Position numbers and translations under genes: made by a program
In this document: positions 19,718 through 29,539 of the stretch, piece by piece
How positions within the stretch are numbered: the first letter of the stretch is position 1
Layout: each line of letters begins with the position of its first letter
NCBI RefSeq assembly: GCF_021390195.1
Contig: NZ_CP090003.1
Coordinates: 3,059,501-3,123,500 of the forward strand
Source of the DNA: Flagellimonas sp. CMM7
Lineage (GTDB): Bacteria; Bacteroidota; Bacteroidia; Flavobacteriales; Flavobacteriaceae
Reading direction: 5' to 3'
DNA: 64,000 bases
Notes under the pieces: generated by a model
The model's database searches: none
What the model saw: only the letters and a program-made list of their open reading frames with translations
What the model was told of the DNA's origin: nothing

Positions 19718-21037
19718 ATGAGAATAATAAAATTAGTGTATAAGATATGCATTATGGTGTTTGCCTTAATGGTTTTTCTTCCAGTAGTAGGTCAAGAGAC
19801 TATGAGAAAACCTAATATTCTTTTAGTACTCATTGACGATTGCTCTGCGGATGAAATAGGCGTTTATGGTAATACAGAACATAAAACACCTGTAATGGAC
19901 CAACTTGCATCAAAAGGTACAAGTTTCGCAACATGTTGGTCGGCTCCTATTTGTTCACCTTCCCGGGCATTAATAATGACAGGACGGTATGGTTTTCGAA
20001 CAGGATGGTACCACAATAGAAGGGAGTTTAAAAAGAGAATACCATTGCCTGATGAAAATATGATTTTTGCACAACTACTTCAGGAAGCCGGATATAGAAC
20101 CGCAATAGCAGGAAAGTGGCAATTGCCAGGAAAGCCTCCAACATATGGTTTTGATGAATACTCACTTTGGGCATATAAGAAGATGCTACCGAAAGGTGTG
20201 GTGCATGAGGGGTATGATGGTTTAAATCCCAATGCTTACAATTATAAGTATATGGCGCGTTATTGGTATCCTTCTATAGTGCAGAATGGAGAGTATATGC
20301 CTACAACAAATCAAGATTATGGTCCAGATATTCATTCATCTTTCCTTATTGATTTTATAAAAAAGAAATCCGATAAATCATTCTTTGTGTATTATCCTAT
20401 GATACTTACGCACGATCCTTTTTACCCAACGCCCGAGAATGTTAATGGAGATGGAGGTAAACAAGGACCAACAAACAAAAAGAAAAACTTTAAATTCTAT
20501 GTAAAATATGCCGATAAAATAATTGGAAACATTGTAGATGCATTAAAAACGTCTGGACAATTTGAAGATACAGCCATTATAGTAACTGCAGATAATGGTA
20601 CGGCACGTAGAGGCAAAGGAAAATCAAAAGAAATTGGAGTAAGAGAACCTCTAATAGTCTATTGGCCCGGAGTGGTAGAGCATCAGGGGATGAAACAAGA
20701 ATTGGTTGATTTCTCAGATATTTTTCCAACATTAATTGATATAGCAGGTATTGATATGCCTAAGGATTATATACATGATGGACGCAGTTTTCTTCCACTT
20801 CTTAGGGATAATAATTATAATGAGCGAGAATTTATCTTCTCTTATCTAGGGAAAGATAGACTAGTTCGGGATAAAAGATGGTTATTGGAAGGCGATGGTC
20901 GTTTTTTTGATTGTGGAGACTATCGAAACCCATGGAGTAATAAGTATATAGAAGTAACAGATTCCCAAGACATAGAAGTTCTGGAGGCCAAGAAACGTTT
21001 TTACAAGTTTCTTGAGGATAAACCGGCGCCAAAATAG
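19718..21037 (+). CDS. Secreted S1 sulfatase
   Basis: This 439-residue protein has a signal peptide ending at PVVGQE. Motifs: KPNILLVLIDDCSADEIGVYG, signature CSPSRALIMTGRYGFRTGW with formylglycine Cys79, TAIAGKWQLPG (Gln in place of the usual His of GKWHLG), FFVYYPMILTHDPFYPT and VTADNGTARR. The GKWQ, YYPM-LTH and FRTGW/FRHGW features are shared with the sulfatase at 32847, so these two form a paralog pair. The substituted His may shift sulfate or sugar binding. The next gene, an SGNH esterase, starts 66 bp on. Confidence 0.9.
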   Translation: MRIIKLVYKICIMVFALMVFLPVVGQETMRKPNILLVLIDDCSADEIGVYGNTEHKTPVMDQLASKGTSFATCWSAPICSPSRALIMTGRYGFRTGWYHNRREFKKRIPLPDENMIFAQLLQEAGYRTAIAGKWQLPGKPPTYGFDEYSLWAYKKMLPKGVVHEGYDGLNPNAYNYKYMARYWYPSIVQNGEYMPTTNQDYGPDIHSSFLIDFIKKKSDKSFFVYYPMILTHDPFYPTPENVNGDGGKQGPTNKKKNFKFYVKYADKIIGNIVDALKTSGQFEDTAIIVTADNGTARRGKGKSKEIGVREPLIVYWPGVVEHQGMKQELVDFSDIFPTLIDIAGIDMPKDYIHDGRSFLPLLRDNNYNEREFIFSYLGKDRLVRDKRWLLEGDGRFFDCGDYRNPWSNKYIEVTDSQDIEVLEAKKRFYKFLEDKPAPK

Positions 21038-21103
21038 CTGAAAGATAAGTTTTAAAGTTAATTGAATAATAATGCTTGACATATAATTTGATTTATTTTT
21101 TTA

Positions 21104-21793
21104 ATGAAGCGTAGAGATTTTATAGGAAATATTATACTAGGAACAGGAAGTTTATTCTTGTCAACTAGATTATGGGCATTTTCAACAACAAAGTTACCAA
21201 ATGTATTAATTTTAGGGGATTCCATATCTATTGGTTATACTGGTTTTGTTCGAAAAGCCTTAGAGGGTAAAGCTAATGTGTACCGTCCTATAAAAAAAGA
21301 TGGGAAAGCAGAAAATTGCCAGGGGACTACCAATGGTGTTAAAAATTTACATCGATGGCTCAAGATTCAACCTAAATGGGACGTGATTCATTTTAATTTT
21401 GGATTGCATGATTTAAAACATGTAGATCCAATAACGGGCAAGAACAGCACAAACCCGAAACATCCACAACAGGCAGATCTTAAAACGTATAAAAAACAGC
21501 TTAAAAAGATTGTAAAGAAACTCAAAAAAACACGTGCACAACTTGTTTTTGGAACCATTACACCTTTCCCCGATCTTCCTGACGGACCTTTACGACATGC
21601 AGACCAGACTGTAAAATACAATACAGCTGCACTAAAAATCATGGCGAAATTTAATATTCCAATAAATAATTTAAATACTTATGTTAAACCAAACATGAAA
21701 TCATGGCAGCTTACTAATAATGTGCACTTTAACAAGCTGGGATCTCAAAATATTGCTCAAAAAGTAACTGAAGAAATAAAAAAATACTTATGA
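21104..21793 (+). CDS. SGNH/GDSL-family esterase, probably polysaccharide O-deacetylase
   Basis: The 229-residue protein has a twin-basic signal (MKRRDFIGNI) common on Bacteroidota periplasmic enzymes. Block I is LILGDSISIGYTG with catalytic Ser40. The HFNFGLHDLK segment supplies the oxyanion-hole Asn region (block III). Block V is LTNNVHFNKLG: the catalytic His is present, but the Asp three residues before it is Asn. The ATG of the next sulfatase (21790) overlaps this stop (ATGA), so the two are translationally coupled. An acetyl-esterase acting on acetylated fucan is the likely role, because S1 sulfatases and fucosidases often need acetyl groups removed first. Specificity is inferred. Confidence 0.8.
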   Translation: MKRRDFIGNIILGTGSLFLSTRLWAFSTTKLPNVLILGDSISIGYTGFVRKALEGKANVYRPIKKDGKAENCQGTTNGVKNLHRWLKIQPKWDVIHFNFGLHDLKHVDPITGKNSTNPKHPQQADLKTYKKQLKKIVKKLKKTRAQLVFGTITPFPDLPDGPLRHADQTVKYNTAALKIMAKFNIPINNLNTYVKPNMKSWQLTNNVHFNKLGSQNIAQKVTEEIKKYL

Positions 21794-23214
21794 AGAATCG
21801 AAAAAAATGGTATTTAAAGTGTTTCGCCATAATGCTGGTGTTTCTTATAGCCTGTAAGACTAATGATTCTGAGAAAGAATTGGTTAAACCGGCACTTCCA
21901 AATATCATTATTGTCTTTGCAGACGATTTAGGATATGGAGATATTTCTGCCTTTGGCAGTCCTACGATACATACTCCAAATTTGGACGAGTTAGCACATG
22001 AAGGTCAAAAGTGGACCAATTTTTATGTGGCAGCATCTGTATGCACACCAAGTCGAGCTGCTTTGTTAACTGGTCGTTATCCTATAAGAAGTGGTATGTG
22101 TAGTGATGGCAGAAGGGTGCTTTTTCCTGATTCTAAAGGCGGCTTACCCCAAAATGAAATTACTATAGCAGAACAATGTAAGGCTATGGGTTATGTTACA
22201 TCTGCTATTGGCAAATGGCATTTAGGGCATAGAGCACAGTTCTTGCCAACTAACCATGGGTTTGACTCCTATTTTGGCATCCCTTACAGTAATGATATGA
22301 ACAAAGTAGAAGTTGAAGGGTTGACTAGAGAAGAGCGGTTTTTTTCGCCAAAATCAGAATATTTTAATGTGCCACTTTTACGAGATACTAAAGAGATAGA
22401 AAGACCTGTAGATCAAACAACCATTACCAAACGTTATAACGAAGAGGCGGTGAAATTTATCAAGGAAAATAAAGCGCATCCCTTTTTTCTTTATTTAGCC
22501 CATAGTTTGCCCCATGTTCCGCTATTCGCATCAAAGGAGTTTAATGGCTCTTCCAAAAGGGGACTATATGGAGACGTGGTTGAAGAGATCGATTATGGGA
22601 TGGGTGAAATTATGGAAGCTCTAAAAGAAACTGGACTAGACCAAAATACCTTAATTGTTTTTACCTCCGATAACGGCCCTTGGGTTTCTTTTAAAAGCCA
22701 TAGTGGGTCTGCTGGCCCATTAAAGGAAGGTAAATTTACGACATGGGAAGGAGGCGTGCGAGTGCCAGCTATTTTCTGGTGGCCAGATAAGATAGAACCT
22801 GCTCTAGTAACCGATATAGGTTCTACATTAGATGTATTCACTACGGTAAGTAATATAGTAGGAGCAAACCTTCCAGAAGATCGACAAATAGATGGTTTAG
22901 ATCTATCTCCAGTACTTCTTGAAGGAAAAAGATCGCCAAGAGAGGATATGTTGTTCTACAGGAATACCACAGTATATGCGGCAAGAAAAGGGGCATTTAA
23001 GTTACACTATATAACTAGACCTGTAAGAGGGGAAAAAACTATACACGACACCCCCTTGTTATTTAATGTTGATGAAGATCCTAACGAACGTTATAATATA
23101 GCTGAACAATACCCTAATGTTATAGAGGAAATCCACCGTATTGTAGAAGATCATAAAGGCACTATTGTTCCTGTAAAGGATCAGTTAAAAGACAGAATAT
23201 CAATAAAAAAATAG
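21790..23214 (+). CDS. S1 arylsulfatase A-like sulfatase, lipoprotein
   Basis: This 474-residue protein has a lipobox (VFLIACKT). It is the most canonical sulfatase in the window: NIIIVFADDLGYGDISAFG, CTPSRAALLTGRYPIRSGM with formylglycine Cys85, TSAIGKWHLGHRAQFLPTNHGFD, FFLYLAHSLPHVPLF, FTSDNGPW, WEGGVRVPAIFWWP. This order is that of arylsulfatase A and GALNS-type enzymes. The SGPLKEGKFTTWEGG stretch places the substrate lysine as expected. It overlaps the SGNH gene by 4 bp and precedes the next sulfatase by 22 bp. Confidence 0.92.
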   Translation: MKNRKKWYLKCFAIMLVFLIACKTNDSEKELVKPALPNIIIVFADDLGYGDISAFGSPTIHTPNLDELAHEGQKWTNFYVAASVCTPSRAALLTGRYPIRSGMCSDGRRVLFPDSKGGLPQNEITIAEQCKAMGYVTSAIGKWHLGHRAQFLPTNHGFDSYFGIPYSNDMNKVEVEGLTREERFFSPKSEYFNVPLLRDTKEIERPVDQTTITKRYNEEAVKFIKENKAHPFFLYLAHSLPHVPLFASKEFNGSSKRGLYGDVVEEIDYGMGEIMEALKETGLDQNTLIVFTSDNGPWVSFKSHSGSAGPLKEGKFTTWEGGVRVPAIFWWPDKIEPALVTDIGSTLDVFTTVSNIVGANLPEDRQIDGLDLSPVLLEGKRSPREDMLFYRNTTVYAARKGAFKLHYITRPVRGEKTIHDTPLLFNVDEDPNERYNIAEQYPNVIEEIHRIVEDHKGTIVPVKDQLKDRISIKK

Positions 23215-23236
23215 AATTGTATAAACTAAAATAATT

Positions 23237-24748
23237 ATGAAACACCTTTTCTTACTATTGCTTATTATCAATATAACCGGATGTACAGGCAACAACAAAG
23301 AACAACAAAAACAACCACCAACTAATATTCTTTTCCTATTCGCCGATGATCAAAGAGGACATACCATAAGAGCATTGGGAAATGATCAAGTAATAACACC
23401 AAACCTCGACAAATTAGTAAAGGGAGGGACTTCTTTTGATAATACCTATGTAATGGGATCTATGGTGGGCGCTGTATGTGCACCAAGTAGAGCCATGTTA
23501 ATGACCGGCAGAACCCTTTTTAATATTGATCCAACTGGGCACTCTATAGATACAAGTCATGTTACGCTGCCTAAAACACTTTCCAGCGTAGATTATAATA
23601 CATTTCATATTGGTAAATGGCATAATGGTCGCCCAGCATTCAATAGAAGTTTTGGGGATGGTTCTAAAATATTTTTTGGGGGTATGCATAGCCAGTATAA
23701 CGTTCCTACCTACGAGTACAATATGGAAGAGCACTATGATAAGTCTCATCAAAATGAATTATCGCCAGTACATTCTTCTGAGCTTTATGCTGATGCAGCG
23801 GTAAATTTCTTGGAAAATTACAGCAACGAAAACCCTTTCTTTATGTATGTAGCCTTTCAGGCACCACATGATCCTAGAGAAATGCCCAAAAAATACTTAG
23901 ATATGTATGATGTGGACAGCATTACCCTGCCACCTAATTACATGCCACAACATCCTTTTGATAATGGAGAGTTGGATATACGAGACGAATGGCTTGCAGG
24001 ATATCCTAGAACAGAAAAAGAAGTAAAAGCCAACATCGCGGCGTACTACGCTATGATCACACATTTAGATGAACAAATCGGACGTATTCTGCAAACATTA
24101 GAAGAAAAGGGTTTGGCGGAAAACACACTAATCGTCTTTGCAGGAGACAATGGGTTAGCCGTTGGACAGCATGGCTTAATGGGTAAGCAAAATCTGTATG
24201 AGCACAGCGTAGGCGTTCCCTTAATCTTTGCGGGGCCCGGAGTGCCAAAAGGAGAGCAAAGAGAAGCGTTAAGTTATTTATCTGATTTATACCCCACTTT
24301 TTGTGCTGTAACCGGAGCCGATGTACCTGAAACTGTACAAGGGAAGAGCTTATGGAAGGTGGTACAGGGAAAGGAATCTTCCGTTCGAAATAGTAGTTTT
24401 TTTGTGTATAAAAACTTTCAACGAGCAGCTCGCAACAACCAATGGAAGATTATCAAATATAATGTAGGTGATAAAGTTACTACACAACTTTTTGATCTAA
24501 AAAATGACCCATTTGAGATCAATAATTTAGCAGGCAATCCTACATACGCCAACCAATTAAAAGACATGGAAAATCTTTTGGCGCAAAAAATGCTTGAGGA
24601 AAACGATAAAGCAGACTTAAGCAAACCACAATGGGGAGTAGCTGTATTGCCAGCATGGAAAGACAGAGTGAAACCTGAAATTGTTGAACATCTTAGGGAA
24701 ATGGCAAAAGAGGAACGAGAAAAAAGAGGTTTTGTTGATGAGAACTAG
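23237..24748 (+). CDS. S1 sulfatase, lipoprotein
   Basis: This 503-residue protein has a lipobox (IINITGCT). Motifs: NILFLFADDQRGHTIRALG, VCAPSRAMLMTGRTLF with formylglycine Cys81, HIGKWHNGRPAFNRSF, MYVAFQAPHDPREMPKKYLD and FAGDNGLAVGQHGLMGKQNLYEHS. The last motif (GDNG-GQHGLMGKQ-LYEHS) is that of choline-sulfatase-like and related S1 subfamilies rather than arylsulfatase A. No second copy occurs in the window. It ends the run that began at 19718; a degraded stretch of about 500 bp follows. Confidence 0.9.
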   Translation: MKHLFLLLLIINITGCTGNNKEQQKQPPTNILFLFADDQRGHTIRALGNDQVITPNLDKLVKGGTSFDNTYVMGSMVGAVCAPSRAMLMTGRTLFNIDPTGHSIDTSHVTLPKTLSSVDYNTFHIGKWHNGRPAFNRSFGDGSKIFFGGMHSQYNVPTYEYNMEEHYDKSHQNELSPVHSSELYADAAVNFLENYSNENPFFMYVAFQAPHDPREMPKKYLDMYDVDSITLPPNYMPQHPFDNGELDIRDEWLAGYPRTEKEVKANIAAYYAMITHLDEQIGRILQTLEEKGLAENTLIVFAGDNGLAVGQHGLMGKQNLYEHSVGVPLIFAGPGVPKGEQREALSYLSDLYPTFCAVTGADVPETVQGKSLWKVVQGKESSVRNSSFFVYKNFQRAARNNQWKIIKYNVGDKVTTQLFDLKNDPFEINNLAGNPTYANQLKDMENLLAQKMLEENDKADLSKPQWGVAVLPAWKDRVKPEIVEHLREMAKEEREKRGFVDEN

Positions 24749-24870
24749 TTTGTTTGAACAAACAATGTTTTAAATTATAATAAGTAATTCGATATAGATT
24801 ATCTACGAAAGATTATAAAGACTTCAATTCTAAAAAATAATAATAAATAGCAATAATTAAATTAACAAAA

Positions 24871-25219
24871 ATGAAAAAAGTAATTCTAATCACAGTTGTT
24901 TTTTTAACAGGAATGGTTTCTGCACAAAGTTTAGTAGAAAAAAGAGCGTAGTTGTTTGCTTCTGAAGCAATAACCTTTTTAAGTTAGAAAACACTAAAAA
25001 AGAAGCCATTTATGAAGCCAAATTAGAACAATTAAAAGCAGCAAGAGAAATGGCAAAAAAATAAAAAAAGAAAAGCTATCTGAAGCTGATAAAAAAGCGT
25101 ACAGAAAGAAGCATTTAGCACCCCACACCAAGAATATTCTAAATATAATTGGAGTTAAATGGAAAGAGTTTAAACCTTTTAATGATGAAATTAATTCTAA
25201 ATTAAAAAAACTAAAATAA
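24871..25219 (+). pseudogene. Decayed small secreted-protein gene
   Basis: ATG 24871 begins a convincing signal peptide (MKKVILITVVFLTGMVSAQS) but meets TAG at 24949 after 26 residues. Coding-like sequence resumes in other frames: KEAIYEAKLEQLKAAREMAKK, then EKLSEADKKAYRKKHLAPH and a Lys-rich end stopping at 25217-25219. Several frame changes and stops show a decayed gene of roughly 110 codons, Lys/Glu-rich and helical. I do not recognise the family. It fills most of the 494-bp gap between the sulfatase at 23237 and the GH29 gene at 25243; bases 24749-24870 are A+T-rich with no gene. Confidence 0.5.
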
Positions 25220-25242
25220 AGTAATTCTAACTGATGTAACCT

Positions 25243-26955
25243 ATGAGAAACCTATCAATACTTCTGATATTGCTACTATCCTGTTGTACCACCGTTCAGA
25301 AAAAAGACCTTGAGCCAAACCAATTAAATGCCGTTCCATCGGAAACTTTGAATTGGTATCAGGATGCTCGATTTGGGATGTTCATCCATTGGGGACTCTA
25401 TTCGGTAACTGGAAAGCAAGAGTGGTTTCGTTATGGACGCAAAGTTCCTGATGAGGAATATCGAGCATTAGCCAATCAATTTAATCCTACGGAGTTTAAT
25501 GCAGATACCTGGGTGCAAGCGGCAAAATCTTCAGGAATGAAATGGATTACCATTACCACCAAACACCATGATGGTTTTGCCATTTATAGCTCTCCTGCGG
25601 ACAGCTTTGATATTGATGCTACACCTTTTGGAAAAGCAGGGCGTGACCCTCTTGACGAGTTGGTAGAAGCCTGTAGAAGGCACGACATGAAATTTGGTTT
25701 CTACTATTCCCACTATCAGGATTGGGATCATCCACAAGGCGGCGTAGTAAACCTAAGCTATGAAGAAAAAATCAACCTGCCTTTCAAAAAATATATGGAC
25801 GAAAAGGCATTACCACAGATGAGAGAACTGCTAACAAAGTATAGTGACGTATCAGTTATTTGGTTTGATACACCGCTTCATATTTCGGATGAAGAAGCCC
25901 ATGAATTCAGAGCGTTAGTAAAAGAGTTAGCTCCTGGAGCATTAATAGGTGGAAGGTTAGATGATGCCACGGGTGATTTTTGGTCCATGCCCGATAATAG
26001 AGTGCCTCAAAATCCTTTTAATGAACCCTGGGAAACTTGTATGACTTCCAATGGCGGATGGGGCTGGCGTATACCAATGCAAGAAACACGTCCAGCAAAA
26101 GAGATGATTCAAGAATTGAGTACCATTGTATCACGAGGAGGTAATTTCCTACTCAATACAGGGCCGTCCCCAACAGGAAAAATGAATGAAAACGACTTAG
26201 CTGCATTTGCACAAGTAGGAGCGTGGTTAACAATAAACGGAGAAGCAATTTATGGCACAAGCGAAAACCCTTTTTATGGTTCACCTTATATATGTACCAC
26301 AAAAGATAACAAGCTATTCGTACATCTTTTTGATTGGACAAAAGATTCGTTAAATATAAACAGATTACAAAGCGAGGTGAAAAAAGTATGGCTATTAGCC
26401 GACCCTACTAAAACATTACTTGACTTTGAAGAAAAGAAAGATTGCTTGACTGTTGTTTTACCAAAAAATCTACCAGATTCTATCAACTCTATTGTGGTTA
26501 TAGAAACGCAAGGTAAACCAGAGGTTAAAAACTTTCTTCCTACCGAAGACGATAAGGGAGTTATTACCATCTCATCCAAAGAGATGAATATAATTGATAA
26601 TCGATTTTCTTCTTTTACAGAGCATGATTCTATTTTGAAGGTTTATGATACTCGACGTGCTTGGGTCAATGGATCTTTTGAAGTTGCTTCACCAGGTACT
26701 TTCGAATTGTTTGCTCATCAAACAAAGAGCGATACGGTTCAAAATACGTCTTATTGGATCAAGATAAATGATAATAAACTTACTGTTCCAGTAGTTGATT
26801 CTTTAGAGAAAGATAAATTTATAAAACAATCTATTGGGAAAATAAAATTTGATAAAGCAGGTATTTACAATTATACCATCCGACCTACCGACTGGTATTG
26901 GAAAACAAAACAGGTATTTGTGAAAATTAAGACATTAGAGTTAATAAAGGATTAA
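25243..26955 (+). CDS. GH29 alpha-L-fucosidase with extra C-terminal domain, lipoprotein
   Basis: This 570-residue protein has a lipobox (LILLLSCC). The GH29 catalytic domain (about 35-340) shows [54 protein letters not shown] and [13 protein letters not shown], the last giving nucleophile Asp209. It continues with [34 protein letters not shown] and [16 protein letters not shown]. After the usual small beta domain there is an additional C-terminal beta-rich region (about 440-570, [15 protein letters not shown]) absent from the other two fucosidases, possibly a sugar-binding module. Stop and next ATG are 1 bp apart (26955/26957), so it is coupled to the following sulfatase. Confidence 0.92.
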   Translation: MRNLSILLILLLSCCTTVQKKDLEPNQLNAVPSETLNWYQDARFGMFIHWGLYSVTGKQEWFRYGRKVPDEEYRALANQFNPTEFNADTWVQAAKSSGMKWITITTKHHDGFAIYSSPADSFDIDATPFGKAGRDPLDELVEACRRHDMKFGFYYSHYQDWDHPQGGVVNLSYEEKINLPFKKYMDEKALPQMRELLTKYSDVSVIWFDTPLHISDEEAHEFRALVKELAPGALIGGRLDDATGDFWSMPDNRVPQNPFNEPWETCMTSNGGWGWRIPMQETRPAKEMIQELSTIVSRGGNFLLNTGPSPTGKMNENDLAAFAQVGAWLTINGEAIYGTSENPFYGSPYICTTKDNKLFVHLFDWTKDSLNINRLQSEVKKVWLLADPTKTLLDFEEKKDCLTVVLPKNLPDSINSIVVIETQGKPEVKNFLPTEDDKGVITISSKEMNIIDNRFSSFTEHDSILKVYDTRRAWVNGSFEVASPGTFELFAHQTKSDTVQNTSYWIKINDNKLTVPVVDSLEKDKFIKQSIGKIKFDKAGIYNYTIRPTDWYWKTKQVFVKIKTLELIKD

Positions 26956-26956
26956 G

Positions 26957-28513
26957 ATGAAAAGTAAATTAATGGTAATTAGTAGAATATTTATTTTGGC
27001 ATTATTGTCCGTTTTATTTTATTGTTGTTCGAAAAAAGGAAGCCATCTCCCCAATATTGTAATTATTTATGCTGATGATATGGGTTATGGTGATTTGAAT
27101 TGTCAAAATTCAAATTCCAAAATCCCAACGGTCAATCTGGATAAACTAGCTTCAGAAGGTATGCGTTTTACCGATGCACATAGCTCTTCTGGTATTTGTT
27201 CTCCAAGCCGATTTGCTTTGCTTACTGGAACCTATCATTGGCGCAGACAGCATGGTATTGTCCAGTCTTTTGGCGCGCCTTTTTTTAAGGATTCTGATAT
27301 TACCTTACGACAAATATTGAAAACAAAAGGCTATCATACAGCTTGCATTGGTAAGTGGCATTTGGGTTGGAATTGGAAATTTAAAAATTTACCTTCAGAA
27401 GAAATCATACGAAGAAACGACACTATTAAAGTATATGGTGCAACTGACGTTGATTGGAGCAAGTCCATTGCCGGAGGACCTTTGGATAGAGGCTTTGACT
27501 ACTACTTTGGAGATGGCACCATCAATTTTCCTCCTTATGCTTGGATTGAAAATAACAAGGTGGTTGAGCCACCAACCGAATTTATGACAGGTAAAACACT
27601 TGGCCATAAAGTAAAAGAAGGTAAATGGGAATTTAGACCCGGTCCAAAGGTAAAAAACTGGAATCCCTATGAAGTGCTACCCACTCTTGCCAATAAAACC
27701 GTAGATTGGATAAAAGCCCAAGATAAAAAGCAACCTTTCTTCCTCTACTTTGCTTTGCCCTCTCCTCATGCACCTATCATCCCCAATGACGAATTTGACG
27801 GCATTTCGCAGGCTGGAGCTTATGGAGATTTTATGGTTCAGACCGACTGGGTAGTGGGACAGGTGTTAAAAGCACTAAAAGAAAAGGGGTTAGAAGAAAA
27901 TACCCTTGTTATTTTTAGTTCCGACAATGGCACAGAACATTATGCCTGGGAGCGGGCAGAAAAATATGGACACTTTAGCATGGGTAATTTTCGTGGCTTA
28001 AAACGCGATGTTTGGGAAGGTGGTCATCATGTTCCGTTTATAATCAAATGGCCGAGACAAATAAAAGCCAATTCTACTTCCAATGAGGTGATTTCTCAAG
28101 TAGATGTTATGGCAACATTGGCAAGTGTAACAGATACAGAATTACCAGAAAATGCTGCCCCAGATAGCTATGATTTTACACCTGTAATTAAAGGGAAAGT
28201 ATACAAATCGCCCATCAGAGAGGCTACTATTCACAATACATTTGCATCTATTTGGGGCATTAGAAAAGGTGATTGGTTGTATATCAATGATTCGACAGGC
28301 GGACATAGAGCCTTGCCCGAATCATTCAAAGCACTTACAGGTTATATCGATTTTGATACCGATGGACTTCTATTTAATATGGTAAAAGACCCCGAACAAA
28401 GGGTAAATCTTTATGAAGAACAACCTAGTAAAATTGAAGAATTAAGAGATTTAATGAATGCCTATCGTACAACAAATAGGTCGGTTAAATTAAAAAATTC
28501 TTCTAAATATTAA
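26957..28513 (+). CDS. S1 sulfatase, lipoprotein
   Basis: The 518-residue product has a signal peptide with VLFYCCS as lipobox. Motifs: [34 protein letters not shown] with formylglycine Cys81, [64 protein letters not shown] and [14 protein letters not shown]. The layout parallels the sulfatase at 18141 (same GWNW, GGPLD-GFDYYF and WEGGH features), so it is a paralog. It is translationally linked to the GH29 at 25243, which suggests a desulfation-then-defucosylation pair. Confidence 0.92.
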   Translation: MKSKLMVISRIFILALLSVLFYCCSKKGSHLPNIVIIYADDMGYGDLNCQNSNSKIPTVNLDKLASEGMRFTDAHSSSGICSPSRFALLTGTYHWRRQHGIVQSFGAPFFKDSDITLRQILKTKGYHTACIGKWHLGWNWKFKNLPSEEIIRRNDTIKVYGATDVDWSKSIAGGPLDRGFDYYFGDGTINFPPYAWIENNKVVEPPTEFMTGKTLGHKVKEGKWEFRPGPKVKNWNPYEVLPTLANKTVDWIKAQDKKQPFFLYFALPSPHAPIIPNDEFDGISQAGAYGDFMVQTDWVVGQVLKALKEKGLEENTLVIFSSDNGTEHYAWERAEKYGHFSMGNFRGLKRDVWEGGHHVPFIIKWPRQIKANSTSNEVISQVDVMATLASVTDTELPENAAPDSYDFTPVIKGKVYKSPIREATIHNTFASIWGIRKGDWLYINDSTGGHRALPESFKALTGYIDFDTDGLLFNMVKDPEQRVNLYEEQPSKIEELRDLMNAYRTTNRSVKLKNSSKY

Positions 28514-28523
28514 ATTTTTTAAA

Positions 28524-29387
28524 ATGAATAAAACATTTTCCTTAATAGTGATAACTTTATTTTTCTGTAGTTGTGTAATCAGCCAAGATAAAGATACTAG
28601 TACTAACATTATCCTAAATTATGGCAGATGATTTAGGCTGGGGAGATGTAGGATATAATAATAACGACTCTATTAGAACGCCTCATATAGATCATATGGC
28701 AAAAAAGGGCGTTGTTTTTAATCGCTTTTATGCTGCTGCTCCAGTTTGTTCTCCTACAAGAGCAAGCTGAATTACTGATAGGAATCCACACTGAATGCGT
28801 ATTAAAACAGCAAACTTAGGGCATATGTTATCTCAGGAAATTACTATTGCAGAGGTGTTAAAAGAAAAGGGTTATGTCACAGGACATTTTGGGAAATGGC
28901 ATCTGGGAACACTTGCTAAAGATAGTTTAGATTCCAATCGCGGAGGCAAGCATAAGTTCGCTGAAGATTATAGTCCACCATGGGAAAATGGTTTTGATGT
29001 TTGTTTTTCTACCGAAGCAAAAGTCCCTACATGGGATCCTATGATTGTACCTAAACCTGTGGCTGGTGGTGTTGGAAAGAAACCTCAAGGTGAGTTTTAC
29101 GGTAGTAGATATTGGAATGAGCAAGGTATTCCTCAAACCACTAATTTAGAGGGTGATGACTCTAAGGTTATTATGGACCATTCCATTCCATTTATAGAAA
29201 AAAGCTTTAAAGACAATATTCCTTTTTTATCGGTCATTTGGTTTCATACACTGCACACACCGGTTGTAGCAGGAGAGGATTATATTCACATCTTTCGGAT
29301 AAAACCCAACATTATTATGGTTGTATTACGGCAATGGATGAAAAGATAGGTCGTTTAATGAAATCTATCAAAGAAAAAGGTAGATGA
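28524..29387 (+). pseudogene. Decayed S1 sulfatase
   Basis: ATG 28524 opens a lipoprotein signal (LFFCSCV). The frame breaks by an extra base near 28615, just before [17 protein letters not shown]. The signature CSPTRAS is followed by TGA (28768) and another TGA (28792) where LLTG and HRMG-like residues are expected. The next stretch (SQEITIAEVLKEKGYVTGHFGKWHLGTLA, LSVIWFHTLHTPVVAGEDY) is well preserved. A second frameshift near 29283 restores LSDKTQHYYGCITAMDEKIG, and the frame ends at 29385-29387. The whole C-terminal half, including the second metal site, is missing. At least two frameshifts and two nonsense codons make this a genuine pseudogene, not a sequencing artefact. Confidence 0.88.
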
Positions 29388-29515
29388 AATAAAAGGAGTT
29401 AGTGTTCTTGGTGCAGATAAAAAATATTATGGGAACAAACCTCAGAAGGATTGGAAATAGATTTAGGAGCATAAAAGTTAATGAACTTGAATATACTTTG
29501 AAGGCAATGTTTTAA
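29379..29515 (+). pseudogene. C-terminal remnant of a fourth GH29 alpha-L-fucosidase
   Basis: Directly at the truncation of the sulfatase pseudogene, the sequence reads VDEIKGVSVLGADKK, then after a frameshift LWEQTSEGLEIDLGA, a TAA, and in a third frame KVNELEYTLKAMF with a stop at 29513-29515. A pattern of the type VKSVTLLGS-x-W-x-x-GL-I-LP-x-A-x-LKI is the usual end of GH29 C-terminal beta domains. A deletion therefore seems to have joined the first half of a sulfatase to the tail of a fucosidase. Identification rests on short motifs. Confidence 0.5.
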
Positions 29516-29539
29516 CAAAATTCAATAAGAATAAAAATT

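Noticed and set aside
28795..29349. 184-codon frame as a stand-alone sulfatase gene
   Set aside because: It begins after the formylglycine signature and between frameshifts of a longer decayed sulfatase; it cannot be an active enzyme.
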